NCBI RefSeq assembly: GCF_032854445.1
Contig: NW_027018253.1
Span: 1 to 51,764, forward strand
DNA: 51,764 nt
Reading direction: 5' to 3'
Source of the DNA: Liolophura sinensis
Taxonomy: Eukaryota; Mollusca; Polyplacophora; Chitonida; Chitonidae
The notes under the pieces are model-generated. The model was not told the origin of the DNA. It made no database searches and saw nothing but the letters and a program-made list of their open reading frames with translations. The position numbers were made by a program, and so were the translations under genes. This document shows positions 1 to 9,864 of the stretch, piece after piece (position 1 is the first letter of the stretch; each line of letters begins with the position of its first letter).

Positions 1-3000
1 ACTTTTGATTATAAGTTATGTGCCCTTCGGTAGCCCAGAAGACGTCAAATCTTTGGCCAAGCCCATTTAACTCATCCAGCAATTGTCTTACTTCTAAGTC
101 GAAGACAAACTCAATGTCTTTATCTACATGTTGAAAAACCACACCATTTGTATATAAAAAACACAAGGTACTTGATACAGTCTGCTGTAAAAAGTACAAT
201 TGAACACTGACCCACATCAATAAGGTGCCAAAAGATGCGCAATTGGGCCAGGCATCTCCAGCTGTTGAAAAATTGCAAATTTCCTTGGTTTCCATGGAGT
301 AAGAGCCGTTGTTAGGCACGTGATTTTCACATAAATGCTCATTCAATTGTCGCTACAGCCAAAAGTATTGGTCGGAGAGCAACGCGGTTTGCACCATTCG
401 ATTTCTCGTCACAAAATACGTCGGATTAGCCTCTTACCAGCAGCATTGGAACAGTTTTTCCACTTTTGGATTTTTGCTTGGGCTTTTTGCTAATTCAATT
501 CGGCTACATTTACTATGTAATATCGCGACTGGTCATTACTATATTCAACTTTTGATTATAAGTTATGTGCCCTTCGGTAGCCCAGAAGACGTCAAATCTT
601 TGGGCCAAGCCCATTTAACTCATCCAGCAATTGTCTTACTTCTAAGTCGAAGACAAACTCAATGTCTTTATCTACATGTTGAAAAACCACACCATTTGTA
701 TATAAAAACAACAAGGTACTTGATACAGTCTGCTGTAAAAAGTACAATTGAACACTGACCCACATCAATAAGGTGCCAAAAGATGCGCAATTGGGCCAGG
801 CATCTCCAGCTGTTGAAAAATTGCAAATTTCCTTGGTTTCCATGGAGTAAGAGCCGTTGTTAGGCACGTGATTTTCACATAAATGCTCATTCAATTGTCG
901 CTACAGCCAAAAGTATTGGTCGGAGAGCAACGCGGTTTGCACCATTCGATTTCTCGTCACAAAATACGTCGGATTAGCCTCTTACCAGCAGCATTGGAAC
1001 AGTTTTTCCACTTTTGGATTTTTGCTTGGGCTTTTTGCTAATTAAATTCGGCTATATTTACTATGTAATATCGCGACTGGTCATTACTATATTCAACTTT
1101 TGATTATAAGTTATGTGCCCTTCGGTAGCCCAGAAGACGTCAAATCTTTGGGCCAAGCCCATTTAACTCATCCAGCAATTGTCTTACTTCTAAGTCGAAG
1201 ACAAACTCAATGTCTTTATCTACATGTTGAAAAACCACACCATTTGTATATAAAAAACACAAGGTACTTGATACAGTCTGCTGTAAAAAGTACAATTAAA
1301 CACTGACCCACATCAATAAGGTGCCAAAAGATGCGCAATTGGGCCAGGCATCTCCAGCTGTTGAAAAATTGCAAATTTCCTTGGTTTCCATGGAGTAAGA
1401 GCCGTTGTTAGGCACGTGATTTTCACATAAATGCTCATTCAATTGTCGCTACAGCCAAAAGTATTGGTCGGAGAGCAACGCGGTTTGCACCATTCGATTT
1501 CTCGTCACAAAATACGTCGGATTAGCCTCTTACCAGCAGAATTGGAACAGTTTTTCCACTTTTGGATTTTTGCCTGGGCTTTTTGCTAATTCAATTCGGC
1601 TACATTTACTATGTAATATCGCGACTGGTCATTACTATATTCAACTTTTGATTATAAGTTATGTGCCCTTCGGTAGCCCAGAAGACGTCAAATCTTTGGG
1701 CCAAGCCCATTTAACTCATCCAGCAATTGTCTTACTTCTAAGTCGAAGACAAACTCAATGTCTTAATCTACATGTTAAAAAACCACACCATTTGTATATA
1801 AAAAACACAAGGTACTTGATACAGTCTGCTGTAAAAAGTACAATTAAACACTGACCCACATCAATAAGGTGCCAAAAGATGCGCAATTGGGCCAGGCATC
1901 TCCAGCTGTTGAAAAATTGCAAATTTCCTTGGTTTCCATGGAGTAAGAGCCGTTGTTAGGCACGTGATTTTCACATAAATGCTCATTCAATTGTCGCTAC
2001 AGCCAAAAGTATTGGTCGGAGAGCAACGCGGTTTGCACCATTCAATTTCTCGTCACAAAATACGTCGGATTAGCCTCTTACCAGCAGCATTGGAACAGTT
2101 TTTCCACTTTTGGATTTTTGCTTGGGCTTTTTGCTAATTCAATTCGGCTACATTTACTATGTAATATCGCGACTGGTCATTACTATATTCAACTTTTGAT
2201 TATAAGTTATGTGCCCTTCGGTAGCCCAGAAGACGTCAAATCTTTGGGCCAAGCCCATTTAACTCATCCAGCAATTGTCTTACTTCTAAGTCGAAGACAA
2301 ACTCAATGTCTTTATCTACATGTTGAAAAACCACACCATTTGTATATAAAAAACACAAGGTACTTGATACAGTCTGCTGTAAAAAGTACAATTGAACACT
2401 GACCCACATCAATAAGGTGCCAAAAGATGCGCAATTGGGCCAGGCATCTCCAGCTGTTGAAAAATTGCAAATTTCCTTGGTTTCCATGGAGTAAGAGCCG
2501 TTGTTAGGCACGTGATTTTCACATAAATGCTCATTCAATTGTCGCTACAGCCAAAAGTATTGGTCGGAGAGCAACGCGGTTTGCACCATTCGATTTCTCG
2601 TCACAAAATACGTCGGATTAGCCTCTTACCAGCAGCATTGGAACAGTTTTTCCACTTTTGGATTTTTCCTTGGGCTTTTTGCTAATTCAATTCGGCTACA
2701 TTTACTATGTAATATCGCGACTGGTCATTACTATATTCAACTTTTGATTATAAGTTATGTGCCCTTCGGTAGCCCAGAAGACGTCAAATCTTTGGGCCAA
2801 GCCCATTTAACTCATCCAGCAATTGTCTTACTTCTAAGTCGAAGACAAACTCAATGTCTTTATCTACATGTTGAAAAACCACACCATTTGTATATAAAAA
2901 CAACAAGGTACTTGATACAGTCTGCTGTAAAAAGTACAATTGAACACTGACCCACATCAATAAGGTGCCAAAAGATGCGCAATTGGGCCAGGCATCTCCA

Positions 3001-3287
3001 GCTGTTGAAAAATTGCAAATTTCCTTGGTTTCCATGGAGTAAGAGCCGTTGTTAGGCACGTGATTTTCACATAAATGCTCATTCAATTGTCGCTACAGCC
3101 AAAAGTATTGGTCGGAGAGCAACGCGGTTTGCACCATTCGATTTCTCGTCACAAAATACGTCGGATTAGCCTCTTACCAGCAGCATTGGAACAGTTTTTC
3201 CACTTTTGGATTTTTGCTTGGGCTTTTTGCTAATTAAATTCGGCTATATTTACTATGTAATATCGCGACTGGTCATTACTATATTCA
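1..3287 (+). repeat. Monomers M1-M6
   Basis: Starts 1, 548, 1096, 1644, 2192, 2740. M1: one G lost from the GGG at 55-57, G203. M2: CA162, G203, A497, T508. M3: A203, A445, C479. M4: A122, A134, A203, A401. M5: G203, C477. M6: CA162, G203, A497, T508. M2-M4 form a trimer that recurs at M20-M22, M29-M31 and M81-M83. A445 followed by A122+A134+A401 (M3-M4) is also seen at M64-M65. Confidence 0.9.
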
Positions 3288-6200
3288 ACTTTTGATTATA
3301 AGTTATGTGCCCTTCGGTAGCCCAGAAGACGTCAAATCTTTGGGCCAAGCCCATTTAACTCATCCAGCAATTGTCTTACTTCTAAGTCGAAGACAAACTC
3401 AATGTCTTTATCTACATGTTGAAAAACCACACCATTTGTATATAAAAAACACAAGGTACTTGATACAGTCTGCTGTAAAAAGTACAATTAAACACTGACC
3501 CACATCAATAAGGTGCCAAAAGATGCGCAATTGGGCCAGGCATCTCCAGCTGTTGAAAAATTGCAAATTTCCTTGGTTTCCATGGAGTAAGAGCCGTTGT
3601 TAGGCACGTGATTTTCACATAAATGCTCATTCAATTGTCGCTACAGCCAAAAGTATTGGTCGGAGAGCAACGCGGTTTGCACCATTCGATTTCTCGTCAC
3701 AAAATACGTCGGATTAGCCTCTTACCAGCAGCATTGGAACAGTTTTTCCACTTTTGGATTTTTGCTTGGGCTTTTTGCTAATTAAATTAGGCTACATTTA
3801 CTATGTAATATCGCGACTGGTCATTACTATATTCAACTTTTGATTATAAGTTATGTGTCCTTCGGTAGCCCAGAAGACGTCAAATCTTTGGGCCAAGCCC
3901 ATTTAACTCATCCAGCAATTGTCTTACTTCTAAGTCGAAGATAAACTTAATCTCTTTATCTACATGTTGAAAAACCACACCATTTGTATATAAAAAACAC
4001 AAGGTATTTGATACAGTCTGCTGTAAAAAGTACAATTAAACACTGACCCACATCAATAAGGTGCCAAAAGATGCGCAATTGGGCCAGGCATCTCCAGCTG
4101 TTGAAAAATTGCAAATTTCCTTGGTTTCCATGGAGTAAGAGCCGTTGTTAGGCACGTGATTTTCACATAAATGCTCATTCAATTGTCGCTACAGCCAAAA
4201 GTATTGGTCGGAGAGCAACGCGGTTTGCACCATTCGATTTCTCGTCACAAAATAGGTCGGATTAGCCTCTTACCAGCAGCATTGGAACAGTTTTTCCACT
4301 TTTGGATTTTTGCCTGGGCTTTTTGCTAATTCAATTCGGCTACATTTACTATGTAATATCGCGACTGGTCATTACTATATTCAACTTTTGATTATAAGTT
4401 ATGTGCCCTTCGGTAGCCCAGAAGACGTCAAATCTTTGGGCCAAGCCCATTTAACTCATCCAGCAATTGTCTTACTTCTAAGTCGAAGACAAACTCAATG
4501 TCTTTATCTACATGTTGAAAAACCACACCATTTGTATATAAAAAACACAAGGTACTTGATACAGTCTGCTGTAAAAAGTACAATTAAACACTGACCCACA
4601 TCAATAAGGTGCCAAAAGATGCGCAATTGGGCCAGGCATCTCCAGCTGTTGAAAAATTGCAAATTTCCTTGGTTTCCATGGAGTAAGAGCCGTGGCTGGG
4701 CACGTGATTTTCACATAAATGCTCATTTAATTGTCGCTACTGCCAAAAGTATTGGGCGGAGAGCAACGCGGTTTGCACCATTCGATTTCTCGTCACAAAA
4801 TAGGTCGGATTAGCCTCTTACCAGCAGCATTGGAACAGTTTTTCCACTTTTGGATTTTTGCCTGGGCTTTTTGCTAATTCAATTCGGCTACATTTACTAT
4901 GTAATATCGCGACTGGTCATTACTATATTCAACTTTTGATTATAAGTTATGTGCCCTTCGGTAGCCCAGAAGACGTCAAATCTTTGGGCCAAGCCCATTT
5001 AACTCATCCAGCAATTGTCTTACTTCTAAGTCGAAGACAAACTCAATGTCTTTATCTACATGTTGAAAAACCACACCATTTGTATATAAAAAACACAAGG
5101 TACTTGATACAGTCTGCTGTAAAAAGTACAATTAAACACTGACCCACATCAATAAGGTGCCAAAAGATGCGCAATTGGGCCAGGCATCTCCAGCTGTTGA
5201 AAAATTGCAAATTTCCTTGGTTTCCATGGAGTAAGAGCCGTTGTTAGGCACGTGATTTTCACATAAATGCTCATTCAATTGTCGCTACAGCCAAAAGTAT
5301 TGGTCGGAGAGCAACGCGGTTTGCACCATTCGATTTCTCGTCACAAAATAGGTCGGATTAGCCTCTTACCAGCAGCATTGGAACAGTTTTTCCACTTTTG
5401 GATTTTTGCCTGGGCTTTTTGCTAATTCAATTCGGCTACATTTACTATGTAATATCGCGACTGGTCATTACTATATTCAACTTTTGATTATAAGTTATGT
5501 GCCCTTCGGTAGCCCAGAAGACGTCAAATCTTTGGGCCAAGCCCATTTAACTCATCCAGCAATTGTCTTACTTCTAAGTCGAAGACAAACTCAATGTCTT
5601 TATCTACATGTTGAAAAACCACACCATTTGTATATAAAAAACACAAGGTACTTGATACAGTCTGCTGTAAAAAGTACAATTGAACACTGACCCACATCAA
5701 TAAGGTGCCAAAAGATGCGCAATTGGGCCAGGCATCTCCAGCTGTTGAAAAATTGCAAATTTCCTTGGTTTCCATGGAGTAAGAGCCGTTGTTAGGCACG
5801 TGATTTTCACATAAATGCTCATTCAATTGTCGCTACAGCCAAAAGTATTGGTCGGAGAGCAACGCGGTTTGCACCATTCGATTTCTCGTCACAAAATACG
5901 TCGGATTAGCCTCTTACCAGCAGCATTGGAACAGTTTTTCCACTTTTGGATTTTTCCTTGGGCTTTTTGCTAATTCAATTCGGCTACATTTACTATGTAA
6001 TATCGCGACTGGTCATTACTATATTCAACTTTTGATTATAAGTTATGTGCCCTTCGGTAGCCCAGAAGACGTCAAATCTTTGGGCCAAGCCCATTTAACT
6101 CATCCAGCAATTGTCTTACTTCTAAGTCGAAGACAAACTCAATGTCTTTATCTACATGTTGAAAAACCACACCATTTGTATATAAAAAACACAAGGTACT

Positions 6201-6575
6201 TGATACAGTCTGCTGTAAAAAGTACAATTGAACACTGACCCACATCAATAAGGTGCCAAAAGATGCGCAATTGGGCCAGGCATCTCCAGCTGTTGAAAAA
6301 TTGCAAATTTCCTTGGTTTCCATGGAGTAAGAGCCGTTGTTAGGCACGTGATTTTCACATAAATGCTCATTCAATTGTCGCTACAGCCAAAAGTATTGGT
6401 CGGAGAGCAACGCGGTTTGCACCATTCGATTTCTCGTCACAAAATACGTCGGATTAGCCTCTTACCAGCAGCATTGGAACAGTTTTTCCACTTTTGGATT
6501 TTTGCCTGGGCTTTTTGCTAATTCAATTCGGCTACATTTACTATGTAATATCGCGACTGGTCATTACTATATTCA
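3288..6575 (+). repeat. Six-monomer higher-order string, copy 1 (M7-M12)
   Basis: Starts 3288, 3836, 4384, 4932, 5480, 6028. Order: M7 A203+A497+A502; M8 B+T172+A203+G420+C479; M9 hap2+A203+G420+C479 with private changes; M10 A203+G420+C479; M11 G203+C477; M12 G203+C479. The same order of types is found at M73-M78 and, lacking the M10 equivalent, at M68-M72. The CA162/T508 monomer immediately upstream (M6) matches M67, so the shared string extends at least one monomer to the left. Confidence 0.88.
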
Positions 6576-7716
6576 ACTTTTGATTATAAGTTATGTGCCC
6601 TTCGGTAGCCCAGAAGACGTCAAATCTTTGGGCCAAGCCCATTTAACTCATCCAGCAATTGTCTTACTTCTAAGTCGAAGACAAACTCAATGTCTTTATC
6701 TACATGTTGAAAAACCACACCATTTGTATATAAAAAACACAAGGTACTTGATACAGTCTGCTGTAAAAAGTACAATTGAACACTGACCCACATCAATAAG
6801 GTGCCAAAAGATGCGCAATTGGGCCAGGCATCTCCAGCTGTTGAAAAATTGCAAATTTCCTTGGTTTCCATGGAGTAAGAGCCGTTGTTAGGCACGTGAT
6901 TTTCACATAAATGCGCATTCAATTGTCGCTACAGCCAAAAGTATTGGTCGGAGAGCAACGCGGTTTGCACCATTCGATTTCTCGTCACAAAATACGTCGG
7001 ATTAGCCTCTTACCAGCAGCATTGGAACAGTTTTTTCCACTTTTGGATTTTTGCCTGGGCTTTTTGCTAATTAAATTCGGCTACATTTACTATGTAATAT
7101 CGCGACTGGTCATTACTATATTCAACTTTTGATTATAAGTTATGTGCCCTTCGGTAGCCCAGAAGACGTCAAATCTTTGGGCCAAGCCCATTTAACTCAT
7201 CCAGCAATTGTCTTACTTCTAAGTCGAAGACAAACTCAATGTCTTTATCTACATGTTGAAAAACCACACCATTTGTATATAAAAACAACAAGGTACTTGA
7301 TACAGTCTGCTGTAAAAAGTACAATTGAACACTGACCCACATCAATAAGGTGCCAAAAGATGCGCAATTGGGCCAGGCATCTCCAGCTGTTGAAAAATTG
7401 CAAATTTCCTTGGTTTCCATGGAGTAAGAGCCGTTGTTAGGCACGTGATTTTCACATAAATGCTCATTCAATTGTCGCTACAGCCAAAAGTATTGGTCGG
7501 AGAGCAACGCGGTTTGCACCATTCGATTTCTCGTCACAAAATACGTCGGATTAGCCTCTTACCAGCAGCATTGGAACAGTTTTTCCACTTTTGGATTTTT
7601 GCTTGTGCTTTTTGCTAATTCAATTCGGCTACATTTACTATGTAATATCGCGACTGGTCATTACTATATTCAACTTTTGATTATAAGTTATGTGCCCTTC
7701 GGTAGCCCAGAAGACG

Positions 7717-7968
7717 TCAAATCTTTGGGCCAAGCCCATTTAACTCATCCAGCAATTGTCTTACTTCTAAGTCGAAGACAAACTCAATGTCTTTATCTAC
7801 ATGTTGAAAAACCACACCATTTGTATATAAAAAACACAAGGTACTTGATACAGTCTGCTGTAAAAAGTACAATTGAACACTGACCCACATCAATAAGGTG
7901 CCAAAAGATGCGCAATTGGGCCAGGCATCTCCAGCTGTTGAAAAATTGCAAATTTCCTTGGTTTCCAT
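7717..7968 (-). other. Recurrent minus-strand ORF, 83 codons from ATG (probably not a gene)
   Basis: This M15 example represents a frame present in most G203 copies. From the first ATG it begins METKEICNFSTAGDAW and ends LLDELNGLGPKI. The frame can be read 17 codons further upstream, but only from a TTG. I recognise no domain, signal peptide or catalytic motif; the C-terminal part is acidic. In A203 copies (57 of 94) a CAA codon becomes TAA and cuts the frame. Because all copies descend from one sequence by copying, recurrence is not evidence of selection for protein. It could be a relic of a gene fragment captured in the monomer; I consider it most likely fortuitous. Confidence 0.12.
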
Positions 7969-8219
7969 GGAGTAAGAGCCGTTGTTAGGCACGTGATTTT
8001 CACATAAATGCTCATTCAATTGTCGCTACAGCCAAAAGTATTGGTCGGAGAGCAACGCGGTTTGCACCATTCGATTTCTCGTCACAAAATACGTCGGATT
8101 AGCCTCTTACCAGCAGCATTGGAACAGTTTTTCCACTTTTGGATTTTTGCCTGGGCTTTTTGCTAATTCAATTCGGCTACATTTACTATGTAATATCGCG
8201 ACTGGTCATTACTATATTC

Positions 8220-8237
8220 AACTTTTGATTATAAGTT
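8220..8237. repeat. Inverted repeat AACTT/AAGTT spanning the monomer junction
   Basis: Five-base arms AACTT and AAGTT are separated by eight bases (monomer 548 to 17). It lies in the strongly conserved block. Too short to be called a cruciform without a stability calculation. Confidence 0.4.
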
Positions 8238-8273
8238 ATGTGCCCTTCGGTAGCCCAGAAGACGTCAAATCTT

Positions 8274-8286
8274 TGGGCCAAGCCCA
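8274..8286. repeat. Inverted repeat TGGGC-CAA-GCCCA, monomer 54-66
   Basis: Perfect five-base G+C-rich arms with a three-base loop. Preserved in almost every copy. M1 and M34 lose one G, which shortens the left arm. It could form a small hairpin in single-stranded DNA or RNA. Confidence 0.5.
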
Positions 8287-8371
8287 TTTAACTCATCCAG
8301 CAATTGTCTTACTTCTAAGTCGAAGACAAACTCAATGTCTTTATCTACATGTTGAAAAACCACACCATTTG

Positions 8372-8379
8372 TATATAAA
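8372..8379 (+). promoter_or_regulatory. TATATAAA motif, monomer 152-159
   Basis: A perfect TATA-box-like octamer is followed by an A-run. It recurs in nearly every monomer; M47 has a change just before it, and M41, M43 and M95 have T151. Variants at 162-163 and 172 lie just downstream. Satellites are sometimes transcribed by RNA polymerase II, but in a 60% A+T sequence the motif alone is weak evidence for a promoter. Confidence 0.2.
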
Positions 8380-8490
8380 AAACACAAGGTACTTGATACA
8401 GTCTGCTGTAAAAAGTACAATTAAACACTGACCCACATCAATAAGGTGCCAAAAGATGCGCAATTGGGCCAGGCATCTCCAGCTGTTGAA

Positions 8491-8503
8491 AAATTGCAAA
8501 TTT
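8491..8503. repeat. Inverted repeat AAATT-GCA-AATTT, monomer 271-283
   Basis: Perfect five-base A+T arms around GCA, in the conserved block 204-312. M33 and M91 have one extra A in the run just before it. Confidence 0.4.
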
Positions 8504-8537
8504 CCTTGGTTTCCATGGAGTAAGAGCCGTTGTTAGG

Positions 8538-8543
8538 CACGTG
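8538..8543. promoter_or_regulatory. CACGTG palindrome (E-box/G-box-like), monomer 318-323
   Basis: The six-base palindrome CACGTG lies just right of the most polymorphic segment. The base immediately before it varies (GGCACGTG or GGACACGTG contexts), but I saw no copy in which the core is changed. The minus strand reads ATCACGTG, which fits the RTCACRTG consensus of the budding-yeast CDEI element. CACGTG is also the general bHLH E-box and the plant G-box. Binding is inference only: a six-base match can arise by chance. Confidence 0.35.
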
Positions 8544-8691
8544 ATTTTCACATAAATGCTCATTCAATTGTCGCTACAGCCAAAAGTATTGGTCGGAGAG
8601 CAACGCGGTTTGCACCATTCGATTTCTCGTCACAAAATACGTCGGATTAGCCTCTTACCAGCAGCATTGGAACAGTTTTTCCACTTTTGGA

Positions 8692-8712
8692 TTTTTGCTT
8701 GGGCTTTTTGCT
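8692..8712 (+). repeat. Direct repeat TTTTTGCT x2, monomer 472-492
   Basis: Two copies of TTTTTGCT at 472-479 and 485-492 are separated by TGGGC. The first copy varies (C477, C479), while the second is nearly constant. Confidence 0.5.
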
Positions 8713-8722
8713 AATTCAATTC
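8713..8722 (+). repeat. Tandem pentamer AATTC x2, monomer 493-502
   Basis: AATTCAATTC is a two-unit microduplication. The last base of each unit is a shared variant site (C497A, C502A). The forms are AATTCAATTC, AATTAAATTC and AATTAAATTA, with G496 in M21 and M24. Confidence 0.6.
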
Positions 8723-9864
8723 GGCTACATTTACTATGTAATATCGCGACTGGTCATTACTATATTCAACTTTTGATTATAAGTTATGTGCCCTTCGGTA
8801 GCCCAGAAGACGTCAAATCTTTGGGCCAAGCCCATTTAACTCATCCAGCAATTGTCTTACTTCTAAGTCGAAGACAAACTCAATGTCTTTATCTACATGT
8901 TGAAAAACCACACCATTTGTATATAAAAAACACAAGGTATTTGATACAGTCTGCTGTAAAAAGTACAATTAAACACTGACCCACATCAATAAGGTGCCAA
9001 AAGATGCGCAATTGGGCCAGGCATCTCCAGCTGTTGAAAAATTGCAAATTTCCTTGGTTTCCATGGAGTAAGAGCCGTTGTTAGGCACGTGATTTTCACA
9101 TAAATGCTCATTCAATTGTCGCTACAGCCAAAAGTATTGGTCGGAGAGCAACGCGGTTTGCACCATTCGATTTCTCGTTACAAAATAGGTCGGATTAGCC
9201 TCTTACCAGCAGCATTGGAACAGTTTTTCCACTTTTGGATTTTTGCCTGGGCTTTTTGCTAATTCAATTCGGCTACATTTACTATGTAATATCGCGACTG
9301 GTCATTACTATATTCAACTTTTGATTATAAGTTATGTGCCCTTCGGTAGCCCAGAAGACGTCAAATCTTTGGGCCAAGCCCATTTAACTCATCCAGCAAT
9401 TGTCTTACTTCTAAGTCGAAGACAAACTCAATGTCTTTATCTACATGTTGAAAAACCACACCATTTGTATATAAAAAACACAAGGTACTTGATACAGCCT
9501 GCTGTAAAAAGTACAATTAAACACTGACCCACATCAATAAGGTGCCAAAAGATGCGCAATTGGGCCAGGCATCTCCAGCTGTTGAAAAATTGCAAATTTC
9601 CTTGGTTTCCATGGAGTAAGAGCCGTTGCTGGGCACGTGATTTTCACATAAATGCTCATTTAATTGTCGCTACAGCCAAAAGTATTGGGCGGAGAGCAAC
9701 GCGGTTTGCACCATTCGATTTCTCGTCACAAAATACGTCGGATTAGCCTCTTACCAGCAGCATTGGAACAGTTTTTCCACTTTTGGATTTTTGCCTGGGC
9801 TTTTTGCTAATTCAATTCGGCTACATTTACTATGTAATATCGCGACTGGTCATTACTATATTCA

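Larger units (their letters stand above)
8147..8431 (+). other. Recurrent plus-strand open frame across the monomer junction (probably not a gene)
   Basis: A 94-codon open frame runs from monomer 475 over the junction to 211 of the next copy (M15-M16 here). It starts at TTG and contains no ATG, so no conventional initiation is possible within it. Copies with A497 have a TAA near the left end, leaving 68 codons from another TTG. No domain is recognised. In M28 a one-base deletion joins this frame to an upstream ATG (15132-15554, 140 codons), but only in that copy. Confidence 0.08.
8221..8768 (+). repeat. Reference monomer M16 (548 bp)
   Basis: I use this copy as the coordinate standard because it has no indel and carries the common base at nearly every variable site (A203, C420, T479, C497, C502, C508). 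Landmarks by monomer position: GACGTC 41-46, inverted repeat 54-66, TATATAAA 152-159, inverted repeat 271-283, CCATGG 293-298, CACGTG 318-323, direct repeat of TTTTTGCT at 472-479 and 485-492, tandem AATTC 493-502, TCGCGA 524-529. A-tracts of four to six bases recur through 135-275, as in many satellites with curved DNA, but curvature was not computed. Confidence 0.93.
6576..9864 (+). repeat. Monomers M13-M18
   Basis: Starts 6576, 7125, 7673, 8221, 8769, 9317. M13: G203, G340, an extra T in the T-run at 456-460, C479, A497 (549 bp). M14: CA162, G203, T482. M15: G203, C479. M16: reference. M17: T172, A203, G420, C479. M18: A203, hap2, C479, private C in the CAGTCTGC region. T482 occurs elsewhere only in M92, also on a CA162/G203 background. 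Confidence 0.9.

Noticed and set aside
474-758. Repeated 64-100-codon open frames on both strands as coding genes
   Set aside because: Most start at TTG, and the long plus-strand frame has no ATG. They recur only because the monomer recurs, are broken by common variants (A203, A497), and show no recognisable domain.
6911-7132. ATG frame in M13 created by G340
   Set aside because: A 73-codon frame that depends on an extra T near 7031; not shared by other copies and without recognisable features.
8221-8768. CENP-B box (NTTCGNNNNANNCGGGN)
   Set aside because: TTCG occurs at three places in the monomer (around 27-30, 398-401 and 500-503), but none has the required A and CGGG at the right spacing. 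I did not find a match on the other strand either.
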